From contig NZ_CP004393.1 in assembly GCF_000819565.1 (NCBI RefSeq), forward strand, positions 1,984,001 to 2,048,000: DNA of 64,000 nucleotides, read 5' to 3'. Source of the stretch: Celeribacter indicus (GTDB taxonomy: Bacteria; Pseudomonadota; Alphaproteobacteria; Rhodobacterales; Rhodobacteraceae). The notes beneath the pieces are model-generated. The model had not been told where the DNA came from. It saw nothing but the letters and a program-made list of their open reading frames with translations, and did no database searches. Shown here in pieces: positions 17,725-26,505 of the stretch. Both the position numbers and the translations under genes were made by a program. Every line of letters begins with the position of its first letter. Within the stretch, counting starts at the first letter, position 1.

Positions 17725-19815
17725 GTGCCTGAACAGTCCGACTTCGACCGGCTTTTCCATCCGAAAAGCGTGGCGATCATCGGAGCCTCCGCCAAGCGGG
17801 GCACCGCGCGCAACCGGCTGCTGCTGGTGATGCAGAAGCACGGGTACGAGGGCCGCATCTATCCGGTCAGCCGGTCCGCCGACGAGATCGAGGGGCTGAA
17901 GGCCTATGCGACGCTCGATGCGCTGCCCGAGACGCCCGATGTCGCGCTGATCATCACCCCGGCGGAGACGGTGCCGGAGATCATCGCGGATTGCGGCCGC
18001 AATGGCGTGCCCTCGGCCATCGTCTTCAGCTCCGGCTTCGAGGAGACAGAGAGTGGCAAGGAACTGGCGCGGCAGGTCGCGGAGGCCGCACGGGAACACA
18101 ATGTCCGGGTGCTGGGCACCAATTGCCAGGGCCTGTGGTCGGTCGCGGAAAAGGCCATGCTGACCTTCGGTTCGGCGCCCTTCGCACTCGACAGGATCTC
18201 GCACGCGCCGATCGCCGTCATCAGCCAGAGCGGCGCGCTCGGCGGTGCCATCGGCAACACGCTCCAGCGCAACCTCATCGGCTGTTCCTATGTGGTCAGC
18301 GTCGGCAACGAGACCAGCACGGATCTGCTGGACTGTCTCGCCTATGTGATCGAACAGGACGATGTCCGCGTCGTCGGCCTCTATCTCGAAGGGCTGAACG
18401 ACGCTTCGCGGATCGTCGGCATCGCCCAGCGGGCGCGCGAGCGCGGCATCCAGATCGTCGCGCTGAAGACCGGCAAGTCCGAGATCGGGCGGCAGGCCAC
18501 CGCCTCCCATACCGGCAAGATCGCCACCGCGCATGTGGTTTATGCGGGCGTGCTGGATCAGGCCGGGGTGTTGCTGGTCGACAATATCGCCGAGATGGTC
18601 CGCGCGCTGGAGGTCTTCGCCTTCCTGCCCGCGCCGCGCAATTCCGGCAGTCCACAGGGCGGCGTCTCGATCATGAGCACCTCGGGCGGCGCGGCCTCGA
18701 TGCTCGCCGACCACAGCGACGAGTTCGACGTTCCGCTCAGTGTGTTCTCGCAGGAGACAGTCGATGTGCTGGACAGGATCCTTCCCGATTACGGGCACAA
18801 GCACAATCCGGTGGACCTGACCGGGCAGGTGCGCACGGTGGCGACGCTGCTCGAGGACACGCTCGCGGCGGTCAGTTCGGATCCGCATACCGAAGCGCTG
18901 GTCGTCCAGTTCGCCAGCAGCGGCACGAGGGATGTGGAGGAAAAGGAAGACGCCTTCGCCTCGGCCGCCCGCGCCGCCGGGGTTCCGGCCATCGTGAGCC
19001 TCGTCAACGAGACGGTCTCGCACGAGATGAACGCGCGCTACCGGGAGGCCGGCATCCTGATTTCCTCGGACACCTCCGAGACGATGAAGCTGCTGGCCTG
19101 GCTTTATCGCAAGCGGGAATGGGATGCGCGCCCGGCCCGGAAGGTCGGCGAGGGTCTTGCGCCTACGCCGATCCGCGACGACTGGCGCTCGATCATGGAC
19201 CTGCTGGACGGCTGCGGCATCGCGCCCGCGAAATGGGCGATCCTGTCCCCGGCGGACGACGTGGCGCAGGCCCTTGGCGGCATGAGCTTCCCTGTCGCGG
19301 TCAAGGTTCTGCCCTCGGACGCCGAGCACAAGACCGAGATGGGGGTCGTGAAGATCAACGTGCGTGCGCCCGAGGAGGTCGCGACGCTGGCCGGGGACTT
19401 CCGCGCCCGGCTCGGCAAGCCGGAGGCGGGCATTCTCGTGCAGGAGATGGTCGGCGGCGACGGCACCGAGGTCGTCCTGTCCTGCCTGCGGAACGAGGAG
19501 TTCGGCCCGGTCCTCTCCATCGGCTTCGGCGGCATCGCGGTGGAACTGTTCCGCGACGTGACCTTCCTGTCGCTGCCCGCGACGCCGGAGGAGATCGTCG
19601 GCGCGCTGCAAAAGCTCAAGCTCTGGACGGTGCTGAACGGTTTCCGGGGGGCGCCGAAGCGCGACATCGGCGCGCTCGTCGAGGCGGCGGTGAAGCTGGG
19701 CGAGCGCTTCGTGGCCTCGGAGGAGACCGAGGAACTGGAGATCAACCCGGTTTTCGTCCTGCCCGAGGGACAGGGGCTGGTGGCGGTCGATGCCCTTGTC
19801 CGGTCCCGTGGCTGA
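17725..19815 (+). CDS. Acyl-CoA synthetase, NDP-forming (acetate--CoA ligase family)
   Basis: This 696-aa protein matches the NDP-forming acyl-CoA synthetase superfamily, which joins a carboxylic acid and CoA using ATP. Order of domains: CoA-binding Rossmann domain (FHPKSVAIIGASAKRGTARN near residue 10), succinyl-CoA-ligase-like domains with HAPIAVISQSGALG and LKTGKSEIGRQATASHTGKIA, then a C-terminal ATP-grasp domain (AVKVLPSDAEHKTEMGVVKIN, LVQEMVGGDGTEVVLSC, ELEINPVFV). The GTG start follows a GAAAGGAA site. It lies between tctA and a MaoC hydratase. Uptake of a carboxylate followed by CoA activation is the natural reading; the acid is unknown. Confidence 0.92.
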   Translation: MPEQSDFDRLFHPKSVAIIGASAKRGTARNRLLLVMQKHGYEGRIYPVSRSADEIEGLKAYATLDALPETPDVALIITPAETVPEIIADCGRNGVPSAIVFSSGFEETESGKELARQVAEAAREHNVRVLGTNCQGLWSVAEKAMLTFGSAPFALDRISHAPIAVISQSGALGGAIGNTLQRNLIGCSYVVSVGNETSTDLLDCLAYVIEQDDVRVVGLYLEGLNDASRIVGIAQRARERGIQIVALKTGKSEIGRQATASHTGKIATAHVVYAGVLDQAGVLLVDNIAEMVRALEVFAFLPAPRNSGSPQGGVSIMSTSGGAASMLADHSDEFDVPLSVFSQETVDVLDRILPDYGHKHNPVDLTGQVRTVATLLEDTLAAVSSDPHTEALVVQFASSGTRDVEEKEDAFASAARAAGVPAIVSLVNETVSHEMNARYREAGILISSDTSETMKLLAWLYRKREWDARPARKVGEGLAPTPIRDDWRSIMDLLDGCGIAPAKWAILSPADDVAQALGGMSFPVAVKVLPSDAEHKTEMGVVKINVRAPEEVATLAGDFRARLGKPEAGILVQEMVGGDGTEVVLSCLRNEEFGPVLSIGFGGIAVELFRDVTFLSLPATPEEIVGALQKLKLWTVLNGFRGAPKRDIGALVEAAVKLGERFVASEETEELEINPVFVLPEGQGLVAVDALVRSRG

Positions 19816-19839
19816 GGCCCATCGTCAGGAGGTGTTGAC

Positions 19840-20694
19840 GTGATAGACATCGAGAAGCTGAAGGCATACCGGATCCCGGACACCCACACGACGCTCACGA
19901 AACGCGACACGATGCTCTACGCGCTCGGGGCGGGTGTCGGGCAGAACCCGTTCGCCCCGGAGGAGCTGAAATATGTCTACGAAAAGGATCTGGTCGCCCT
20001 GCCCACCATGGCGACCTGTCTCGCGACGCCCTATGCCTGGATCCGACAGGCGGAGGTCGGTTTCGGCGGCAAGAGCGTACATGCCGGAACGACGATCCGG
20101 CTGCACAGGCCGATCCCGGTCGAAGGCGAGTTCTACGGCAGGTCCGAGATCGCGGAGATCCTGGACAAGGGGCCGGGCAAGGCGGTGATCGTGACGGTCC
20201 ACCGCAAGGTGTACGAGACCGGCAGCGATGAACTGGTCTACGAGACATGGTGGACCAACATGTATCGCGGCGATGGCGGGGCCGGCGGGGAAAGCGCATC
20301 GCGGTTCCCGGTGCAGGAGATCCCCGACGGCGCGCCGGATCACGCCTTCGACGTCCGGGTGATCCCGCAGCAACACCTGATCTACCGGCTCAGCGGCGAC
20401 TACAATCCGCTTCATGCCGATCCCGAGGTCGCGAAGGCCCACGGTTTCCCCAAGCCGATCCTGCACGGGCTGTCGACCTATGCCGCCTCGGGCTTTGCGA
20501 TCCTGAAGGGGCTTTGCGGAAACGATCCGACACGGCTCAGGCTGATCGGCGGGCGCTTCACCAGTCCGGTCTACCCGGAGGACGTGCTGCGCATCAAGGT
20601 CTGGACCGGGCCCGACGGTCTTGCCTTTCAGACGACGGTGCCGGCACGCGACGATGTGGTCGTGATCGACAACGGCCGGCTCGAGATCGCCTGA
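19840..20694 (+). CDS. MaoC family enoyl-CoA hydratase, double hotdog (hydratase 2 type)
   Basis: This 284-aa protein has the two-hotdog architecture of hydratase 2 enzymes, which add water across a trans-2-enoyl-CoA double bond to give (R)-3-hydroxyacyl-CoA. The C-terminal half contains the hydratase motif LSGDYNPLHADPEVAKAHGF with catalytic D187 and H192. The N-terminal half (GAGVGQNPFAPEELKYVYE) is the catalytically silent hotdog of this family. The GTG start is preceded by TCAGGAGG at ideal distance. It follows the CoA ligase by 24 bases, implying sequential action on one imported acid. Confidence 0.93.
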   Translation: MIDIEKLKAYRIPDTHTTLTKRDTMLYALGAGVGQNPFAPEELKYVYEKDLVALPTMATCLATPYAWIRQAEVGFGGKSVHAGTTIRLHRPIPVEGEFYGRSEIAEILDKGPGKAVIVTVHRKVYETGSDELVYETWWTNMYRGDGGAGGESASRFPVQEIPDGAPDHAFDVRVIPQQHLIYRLSGDYNPLHADPEVAKAHGFPKPILHGLSTYAASGFAILKGLCGNDPTRLRLIGGRFTSPVYPEDVLRIKVWTGPDGLAFQTTVPARDDVVVIDNGRLEIA

Positions 20695-20752
20695 ACCTGC
20701 GTCGGCCCGCGCGGTCCGATCCGGCACGGGAGGCGCCGCCTCACCGCATTCC

Positions 20753-20820
20753 ATGCGCGTTGCGCAGATCTGGCATGCGCATTGCGCATGAGGGGTTGCG
20801 CATGAGAAATTGCGCATGAG
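20753..20820. repeat. Clustered ATGCGC/TTGCGCAT repeats and dyads upstream of the tctC-like gene
   Basis: TTGCGCATGAG occurs three times with an exact 14-base period (starts 20782, 20796, 20810). The first overlaps a near-perfect palindrome ATGCGCATTGCGCAT (20775-20789), and a related copy ATGCGCGTTGCGCAG starts exactly 22 bases earlier (20753). Placement 74 bases before the binding-protein ATG and phasing near helical turns suggest a multi-site operator. A recent slippage array is the alternative. Confidence 0.6.
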
Positions 20821-20893
20821 CGATGATGCGCCGGAGCGGAAAAACGGGGATCCCGCAACCGGCCTGCCCAGATCTGAAGAGGAGGAAGTCACG

Positions 20894-21871
20894 ATGAGAA
20901 AATTGATCCAGAACGGCCTTGTGCTGTCCGCGGCGCTGTTTGCCGCGGCCGGAAGCGGTGCGTCGGCCCAGGATGCGTTTCCGAACGGGCCCGTTCGCAT
21001 CATCGTCAATTCGGCGGCCGGTGCGTCGACCGATCTGTCCGCGCGGCAATATGCGGATCTGATGTCCGAAACGCTGGGCCAGCCGGTCGTGGTCGAAAAC
21101 CGCGTCGGCGGCGGTGGCCTGATCGGCATCCAGTATGTGATGGACCAGCCCGCCGACGGGCAGACGCTTCTGGTCAGCGCCGGCACGATCAATATCCAGC
21201 AGGCGCTGAGGCCGAGCGTCGGCTATTCCATGGGCGAGGACCTGATCCCGGTCGGCCTGCTCATGCGTTCGCCGATCGTTCTGGTCACCGGGAGCAACAC
21301 GCCCTACGAGAGCATGGAAGACATCGTCTCCCATGCCGAGGAGAATCCGGGAGAGCTGAGTTTCGGGACGGCGGGGCTCGGGACCACCACGCATATCGGC
21401 CCCGAGATGTTCATGGTCGAACGGGGCCTGGAGGTGGAGATGGTGCCTTATCAGGGGAGCTCGGCAGGCTTCCCCGACACGATCGAGGGCCGGGTGGACG
21501 GGCAGTTCAGCACCGTCACCTCCGTCACGCCGCATGTGGAGGCGGGCGCGATGCGCATGCTGGCCATCACCAGCGAGGAACGCGACCCGTCGCTCCCGGA
21601 CATTCCGACTTTCGCGGAATTCGGCGTACCCGATTACAGCTATTACATCTGGTACGGGATGTTCGCTCCGGCCGACACGCCCGACAAGGTGATCAAGGCG
21701 CTTTCCGATGCCATGCTCGAAGCCCAGAACGACGAGGGTTTCAAGGAATGGGTTGGCACCAACGGCGCGGAACTCGTCCCGATGAACGCCGATGAATTCG
21801 CGGAATTCGTCGCCAACGATCTCGCGATGATGAACGCTTTCGTGGAAAAAACCGGTCTGACCCTGGAATAA
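20894..21871 (+). CDS. tctC: Tripartite tricarboxylate transporter substrate-binding protein (TctC/Bug family)
   Basis: This 325-aa periplasmic receptor belongs to the Bug/TctC family, which binds carboxylates and related small molecules. A signal peptide ends near residue 26 (GASA|QDAFP). Family marks are PVRIIVNSAAGASTDLSARQYADLMSE with VVVENRVGGGGLIG, then FGTAGLGTTTHIGPEMF and EMVPYQGSSAGFPDTIEGRVDGQF. The ATG at 20894 follows AGGAGGAAG. It would serve the TctA/TctB carrier at 15583-17549, but is placed after the two CoA enzymes and preceded by its own repeat-containing regulatory region, so it may be transcribed separately and more strongly. Confidence 0.92.
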   Translation: MRKLIQNGLVLSAALFAAAGSGASAQDAFPNGPVRIIVNSAAGASTDLSARQYADLMSETLGQPVVVENRVGGGGLIGIQYVMDQPADGQTLLVSAGTINIQQALRPSVGYSMGEDLIPVGLLMRSPIVLVTGSNTPYESMEDIVSHAEENPGELSFGTAGLGTTTHIGPEMFMVERGLEVEMVPYQGSSAGFPDTIEGRVDGQFSTVTSVTPHVEAGAMRMLAITSEERDPSLPDIPTFAEFGVPDYSYYIWYGMFAPADTPDKVIKALSDAMLEAQNDEGFKEWVGTNGAELVPMNADEFAEFVANDLAMMNAFVEKTGLTLE

Positions 21872-21914
21872 GCCGCACGAGGCGGCTCCGCCCGTCGGGA
21901 AAGGCGGGCGGCTT
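21870..21914 (+). terminator. Hairpins at the end of the tct operon, possible terminator
   Basis: AGCCGC (21871-21876) pairs with GCGGCT (21882-21887), and CCGCC (21888-21892) pairs with GGCGG (21903-21907). Alternatively AAGCCGC (21870-21876) pairs with GCGGCTT at 21908-21914. No clear T-run follows. Confidence 0.35.
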
Positions 21915-22317
21915 GGCTGCGGCCCTCTGCACGCGGGCCGTGCCGCGCCCGAAATGTTCGGACGTCTCTTCCCATGCGACGCGGCCTCCCGCCCTTTGCC
22001 GGGTGGGGGCGGTGGCTGTGCCTGCGCTTGCCGGGGGGGGGCCTCAGCGGTCGGTCGCGGGCGGGAGAGCCGTGACACCGCTCCGGGTCGGCCGCCGCTT
22101 TGGCCTGTCCGAAACCGGTCCCGTCACCTTTCGCGGCGCCAGGACGCCGGGGGATCGGGTTCCATGGGGCCGTCCGGAGGGAGCGGCCGGCGGACACCGG
22201 ATGGACTGCGCCCTGCGCTCAACGGCGGCGGAGGTTGCCCCGGAGCCTTCGGTGGTGACCGGAACGCAGCCCGCCTTTCCTGTCACGTCCGTTCCACTGC
22301 CTGATCTCCCGCGGCCC
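21872..22317. other. Intergenic region between tctC and the histidine kinase (convergent)
   Basis: This 446-base gap separates the convergent tctC-like and kinase genes. Apart from the hairpins at its left end I see nothing supportable. Open frames are GC-driven and lack family resemblance. Confidence 0.5.
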
Positions 22318-23340
22318 TCATGTATCGCGGGAGGGGGCGTCCGCCTTCTCGCCGGTCACGGCGGTGAGATCCAGGTCGAGCTCCGCGACCATGCCCTCCG
22401 GGGTGAAGCTGCGCGAGAAGCTGCCGCCGAGCGAGGTGGAGACGGTGCTCTCGCACATCCGGGTTCCGAAGCCGCCGCCGCGATCCGGCCGGGCGGGCGC
22501 GGGGGCGGGCGCGTCCGCGCGGGTCTCTTCCCAGCGCAGGAACAGGCGGCCGTCCCGGCACTCGCCGCGGATGGCGACGCCCGTTCCCGTCTCCGAGAGG
22601 CCGCCGTATTTGACCGCGTTGGTCGCGAGTTCGAAGAAGACGAGCGCGAGCGGGGTGATGGCGGCGGAGCAGACGGGCAGGTCGGGAAGATCCACCCGCA
22701 GCGGCCTTTCGCCGGCGAACGGATCGAGGACAGATCCGACGAGATCGACGAGAGAACATCTCTCGGGCGCGTCTCCGGAGGGATCGACGAGCGCCATGGA
22801 ATGAACCGAGGCGAGGGCGTGCAAACGGCGGCGCATCGTGGTGACGAGATCGGCGACGTTGTCGGTCTGCCGCGCGGCGAGGGCGAGCAGCCCTCCGGCG
22901 ACGGCGAAGGAGTTGCCGACCCGGTGGCGCATTTCCGACAGGAGAAGCTGCTGCTGTTCGGCCACCCGGTGCTGGAGGGTGATGTCGCGGGCGATCTTCG
23001 AGGCGCCGACGACGCGGCCCTCGGCATTGCGCACCGGCGAGACCGTGAGCGAGATCGGCACCAGGCTCCCGTTCTTCCGCCGGCGCACCGTCTCGAAATG
23101 CGCGATGCGTTCGCCGCGGCGCAGGCGGGTGATGAAATCGAGCTCCTCGTCCTTCCGGTCTTCCGGAAAGATGAGCGTGATCGGCTGGCCTATCGCCTCC
23201 TGGGCGGAATAGCCGAAAAGGCGTTCGGCCCCGCGATTCCAGCTCAGGATGACGCTGTCGAGGTTCTTGGTGATGATCGCGTCCTCCGATCCCTCGACGA
23301 TCGCGGCGAGATGCTGCTGGAGGCTTTCCTGCGAATCCAT
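22318..23340 (-). CDS. PAS-domain sensor histidine kinase, HWE/HisKA_2 type
   Basis: This 340-aa protein is a soluble sensor kinase. A PAS domain spans about residues 10-120 (IVEGSEDAIITKNLDSVILSWN, FGYSAQEAIGQP). The dimerisation helix then gives LLSEMRHRVGNSF with the phospho-acceptor H139 in the form used by HWE/HisKA_2 kinases. The ATPase domain shows FFELATNAVKYGGLS (N box) and GGGFGTRM (G box). No membrane segment or signal peptide is visible. The ATG at 23340 is backed by GGGAAAGG; the longer frame starts in non-coding sequence. No response regulator adjoins it. In alphaproteobacteria such kinases often feed light, stress or PhyR-type responses, but the signal here is unknown. Confidence 0.92.
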   Translation of the reverse strand: MDSQESLQQHLAAIVEGSEDAIITKNLDSVILSWNRGAERLFGYSAQEAIGQPITLIFPEDRKDEELDFITRLRRGERIAHFETVRRRKNGSLVPISLTVSPVRNAEGRVVGASKIARDITLQHRVAEQQQLLLSEMRHRVGNSFAVAGGLLALAARQTDNVADLVTTMRRRLHALASVHSMALVDPSGDAPERCSLVDLVGSVLDPFAGERPLRVDLPDLPVCSAAITPLALVFFELATNAVKYGGLSETGTGVAIRGECRDGRLFLRWEETRADAPAPAPARPDRGGGFGTRMCESTVSTSLGGSFSRSFTPEGMVAELDLDLTAVTGEKADAPSRDT

Positions 23341-23657
23341 ATGTGAGGCCTTTCCCGTGGGACCGGAATGTTTTACGGCGTTAGGGACCTTTGTGCAAAG
23401 GGGCGTCCCGATCAATGTCGAAGTGACGGGCGGAGGGAAGGACGATGTCCCTCTTTATCTCTTCCGCGCGCGCGGAAAAAACGGAGAGGGCGACGGGAAA
23501 AGGGCTCCCGACGGGTGCGGAAGGCCGGCGGCGTGCCGGCCCGGTCCGGCCGGTCCGGGCATCGGGGACGCGCGTCGGACTCCGTGCCGTTTCCGTTCGA
23601 TGCGCTATCTGGAGTATCCGCCGGGCCATATCGGTGTGAATTTTTTCGGGAGATGAC
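23341..23657. other. Divergent intergenic region between histidine kinase and MFS pump
   Basis: This 317-base region should contain promoters for both divergent genes. I did not find a general-stress (GGAAC with CGTT) promoter pair or a clear operator. GGGAGATGAC supplies a ribosome-binding site for the plus-strand gene. No small gene is supported. Confidence 0.45.
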
Positions 23658-25631
23658 ATGACGGAGACCACAGCCGAGATGCCCCGCCAGGATCTGCGCC
23701 TCGTGATCGGGGCGCTCATGCTGGTCATGCTCCTTTCTTCCCTGTCGCAGACGATCGTCTCCGCGGCGCTTCCGACCATCGTCGGGGAGCTGGGCGGGCT
23801 CGACTATCTCGCCTGGATCGTGACCGCCTACATCCTCGCCATGACCGTGGTGACGCCGATCTACGGCAAGCTCGGTGACCTGATCGGGCGCAAGGTCGTG
23901 CTCCAGACCGCGATCATCCTCTTCCTCGTGGGATCGGCACTTTGCGGGCTGGCGCAGTCCACGTCCCAGCTCATCCTGTTCCGCGCGCTTCAGGGTCTCG
24001 GCGGCGGCGGGCTGATGGTCAGTTCCATGGCGGCGGTCGGCGATGTCGTCAGCCCGCGCGAACGCGGCCGATACCAGGGCTATTTCGGCGCCGTCTTCGG
24101 GGTCTCGACGGTGGTGGGGCCACTCCTCGGCGGTTATATCGTCGAACACACGAGCTGGCGCTGGATCTTCTACGTCAACCTGCCGATCGGTGTCGCCGCA
24201 CTCGCGGTGATCGCCTTTGCCTTTGCCCCGCGGCCGCGCCAGGATCGCCCGAAGGTCGACTACCTCGGCTCCGTGCTCCTCGCGATCAGCCTGACGGGGC
24301 TCGTCCTGGCGACGAGCATCGGCGGGCATACCGTCCCCTGGACCTCCCTTCCGGTGCTTGCCCTGGCGGCCGTGGCGGCCGTGTCGCTGGTCGCGCTGAT
24401 GGCGGTCGAACGGCGCGCCGAGGAGCCGATCCTGCCGCCGGAGCTCTTCGCCGGGCGCACGTTCTGCATCGCCTCGGCGGTCTGCTTCATCGTCGGTGTG
24501 GCGATGTTCGCGGCGGTCACCTTCATGCCGGTCTATCTTCAGGTCGTGCAGGGGGCCAGCCCGGCGAACGCGGGCCTCGCGCTGACGCCGCTGATGGGCG
24601 GGATGCTGGTGACGTCGGTCGGCAGCGGCCGGCTGATCAGCCGGCACGGGCGCTATCGCGTCTTTCCCATCGTCGGAACGGCGCTGATCGCGGCGGGCTT
24701 CCTGCTGATGTCCCGGCTCGGCGTCGACAGCCCGGTCTGGGTCGCCATTCTCGACATGCTGATCGTGGGGCTCGGGATCGGGCTGGTGATGCAGGTCATG
24801 GTGCTGGCCGTTCAGAACGCGGTCGACTATCGCCACCTCGGCGTGGCGACATCCGGCGTCACGCTCTTCCGGTCGATCGGTGCGGCGCTCGGCGTTGCCG
24901 GCGCGGGGGCGCTCTTTTCGGCGGGGCTGGCGAGCGGGCTGATCCCGAACCTTCCCGCGGGGTCCGAGATCGCCTCCGATCCCGCCCAGATCCTGACCCT
25001 GCCCGAGGCGACCCGCGCCATCTACCGCACGGCCTATGCCGGGGCGCTTCGTCCGGTGTTCCTCGTGGCGGCCTGCGTGGCGGCGGCCGGCTTCATCCTC
25101 GCCCTGCTGCTGCGGGAGGTCCCGCTGCGCGAAACAATCGCGGACCAGCCGGGCGCGGTGGACATGGCCGACAGTTTCGCGATGCCGCGGCAGGCCAGTT
25201 CGCTCGCGGAGCTCGAATATATCATCGCCAATGCCGTCTCCGGGGCCAACCGGCGGGAGGCGATGCGCCGGATCATCCGGAGGCTCGATCTGGACCTGTC
25301 GCCGGAGGAAGCCTGGGTGCTTCTCCATGTGGCGCGGGCGGAGGCGGCGGAGGGAGCGGCGCCGGCCATCGGCAGGGGACAGGAAACGCGGGCCGAGGCT
25401 GCGCAACGCCTCATCGAGCGCGGGCTGATCGAGCGCGCCCCCGACGGCACATTCACGCGTACCGCGAAGGGCCGGGAGGTCTTCGCGACCACGGTCGCCG
25501 CCTATCGCGCGCGCCTCTCCGACCTCATCGCGCGCTGGGCGCCGGAAGACCATGACGAGGTGCGCAGGATGCTGACAGATTTCGCGCGCCAGCTCGTCGC
25601 AGAGATGCCCGAGCCGACGCAGCGGGAATAG
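23658..25631 (+). CDS. DHA2 family MFS efflux transporter with C-terminal winged-helix-like domain
   Basis: This 657-aa protein combines a 14-segment DHA2-type drug:proton antiporter (about residues 1-500) with a soluble tail of about 150 residues. The transporter part has TIVSAALPTIVGELGGLDYLAW, motif A GKLGDLIGRKVVL, LFRALQGLGGGGLM and motif-C helix GVSTVVGPLLGGYIV. The tail (LSPEEAWVLLHVARAEAA, AAQRLIERGLIERAPDGTFTRTAKGREVF) reads like the helix, recognition-helix and wing layout of MarR-type proteins. Ordinary DHA2 pumps are about 480-530 aa, so the tail is extra. It might bind DNA, a ligand or another protein; only the resemblance is visible. Confidence 0.92.
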   Translation: MTETTAEMPRQDLRLVIGALMLVMLLSSLSQTIVSAALPTIVGELGGLDYLAWIVTAYILAMTVVTPIYGKLGDLIGRKVVLQTAIILFLVGSALCGLAQSTSQLILFRALQGLGGGGLMVSSMAAVGDVVSPRERGRYQGYFGAVFGVSTVVGPLLGGYIVEHTSWRWIFYVNLPIGVAALAVIAFAFAPRPRQDRPKVDYLGSVLLAISLTGLVLATSIGGHTVPWTSLPVLALAAVAAVSLVALMAVERRAEEPILPPELFAGRTFCIASAVCFIVGVAMFAAVTFMPVYLQVVQGASPANAGLALTPLMGGMLVTSVGSGRLISRHGRYRVFPIVGTALIAAGFLLMSRLGVDSPVWVAILDMLIVGLGIGLVMQVMVLAVQNAVDYRHLGVATSGVTLFRSIGAALGVAGAGALFSAGLASGLIPNLPAGSEIASDPAQILTLPEATRAIYRTAYAGALRPVFLVAACVAAAGFILALLLREVPLRETIADQPGAVDMADSFAMPRQASSLAELEYIIANAVSGANRREAMRRIIRRLDLDLSPEEAWVLLHVARAEAAEGAAPAIGRGQETRAEAAQRLIERGLIERAPDGTFTRTAKGREVFATTVAAYRARLSDLIARWAPEDHDEVRRMLTDFARQLVAEMPEPTQRE

Positions 25632-25696
25632 GGCGGATCTGGAGGTATTCTTGAAATTTATTTTTTAACAGTGCGTTGGGATGCGATATTGATCTT

Positions 25697-26271
25697 TTAC
25701 ATCACCTCATCTGTTCCGGCCGGAGTCCCGGTCAGTCCGGCGGCCGGGCGCTGAACCTCGCCGGATCGAGGGGACGGAACGACCAGCCCTCTGTCCCGTG
25801 TTGCCCGGACCGCCGTGCCGGTCGGATGCGTGCGCCCCGACAGGGTCGCCGGGTGATCGAGCGTGCCGCGCAGGTCCACCGGATGCCGGCCGGCATCGAC
25901 CATGACCACGAGGTCGCGCAGCCGGAGATCCGCCACGAACTCCGCGCGGTCGCCGAAGGCCAGCCTCCAGCCCCCGGCACCGCCGGAGGTCTGCGAAAGG
26001 TCCGCGCCCGCCGTCTCGGCCTCGAGACCGGGGATCGCGTTCCCCTCCGCCAGCCGGCAGCGGTAGAAGACGGGCCTGTCACCCTCGCCGCCGTGAAGGA
26101 CGTCGAGCGTGACCGGCTCGGAGGACGCACAGCGCCAGCCCTGCACAGCCTGGGCTCGGTCCAGCGTCACGCGCGCAGCACGGCGGGGCGGGTGGCGTAG
26201 TCCGGCGGGGGCCCCGACCGCAGGCGACGCTCGATCCGGGTCACGCGCAGCCCCGCGCCACCGTCCGGCAT
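25697..26271 (-). pseudogene. Frameshifted unknown gene
   Basis: Two minus-strand frames read as one protein if two bases are removed. An ATG at 26271, 16 bases after the stop of the small membrane-protein gene, opens MPDGGAGLRVTRIERRLR and ends in TGA at 26167-26169. The next frame continues naturally as VTLDRAQAVQGWRCASSEPV and runs to a TAA at 25697. The junction is a GCGCGC run, where a GC dinucleotide gain would give exactly this shift. The downstream part has ordinary protein composition. No family is recognised. Alternatives are a sequencing error, or a shorter gene starting at an internal GTG. Confidence 0.45.
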
Positions 26272-26286
26272 TCCGTCCGCGGGGGA

Positions 26287-26505
26287 TCAGGGCCGGCGTC
26301 CCGGCACGAGGACGCTCGCGATCAGCAGCACGAGCCCGCCCCCCGTGAGCGCGCCGCCGAGCGACATCAGGGTCTGCTTGTCCCCGGCGGTGAGGCCGGT
26401 TGCCGCGAAGGGCACGACCAGTCCCGCAAGGCCCAGCACGAGGCCGATCACCGCGAAGTAGCGCAACAGGAAGCGGGGGGTCGATTTGCGTCTCTCGCGT
26501 GCCAT
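26287..26505 (-). CDS. Small membrane protein with two predicted helices
   Basis: This 72-aa protein has a basic N-terminus (MARERRKSTPRFLLRY) followed by two hydrophobic segments (FAVIGLVLGLAGLVVPFAATGL and LGGALTGGGLVLLIASVLV) and a basic tail. This layout suggests an inner-membrane hairpin with both ends in the cytoplasm. The start at 26505 has GGAGGAC just upstream on the minus strand. I do not recognise the family. The frameshifted gene at 25697-26271 begins 16 bases after its stop, so the two were probably co-transcribed. Confidence 0.6.
   Translation of the reverse strand: MARERRKSTPRFLLRYFAVIGLVLGLAGLVVPFAATGLTAGDKQTLMSLGGALTGGGLVLLIASVLVPGRRP

Noticed and set aside
20753..20820. CRISPR array
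   Set aside because: Repeats are 11 bases at a 14-base period with no room for spacers, and no cas genes are present.
23341..23657. General-stress sigma factor (EcfG) promoter for the HWE-type kinase
   Set aside because: No GGAAC and CGTT pair at the required spacing was found on the minus strand.
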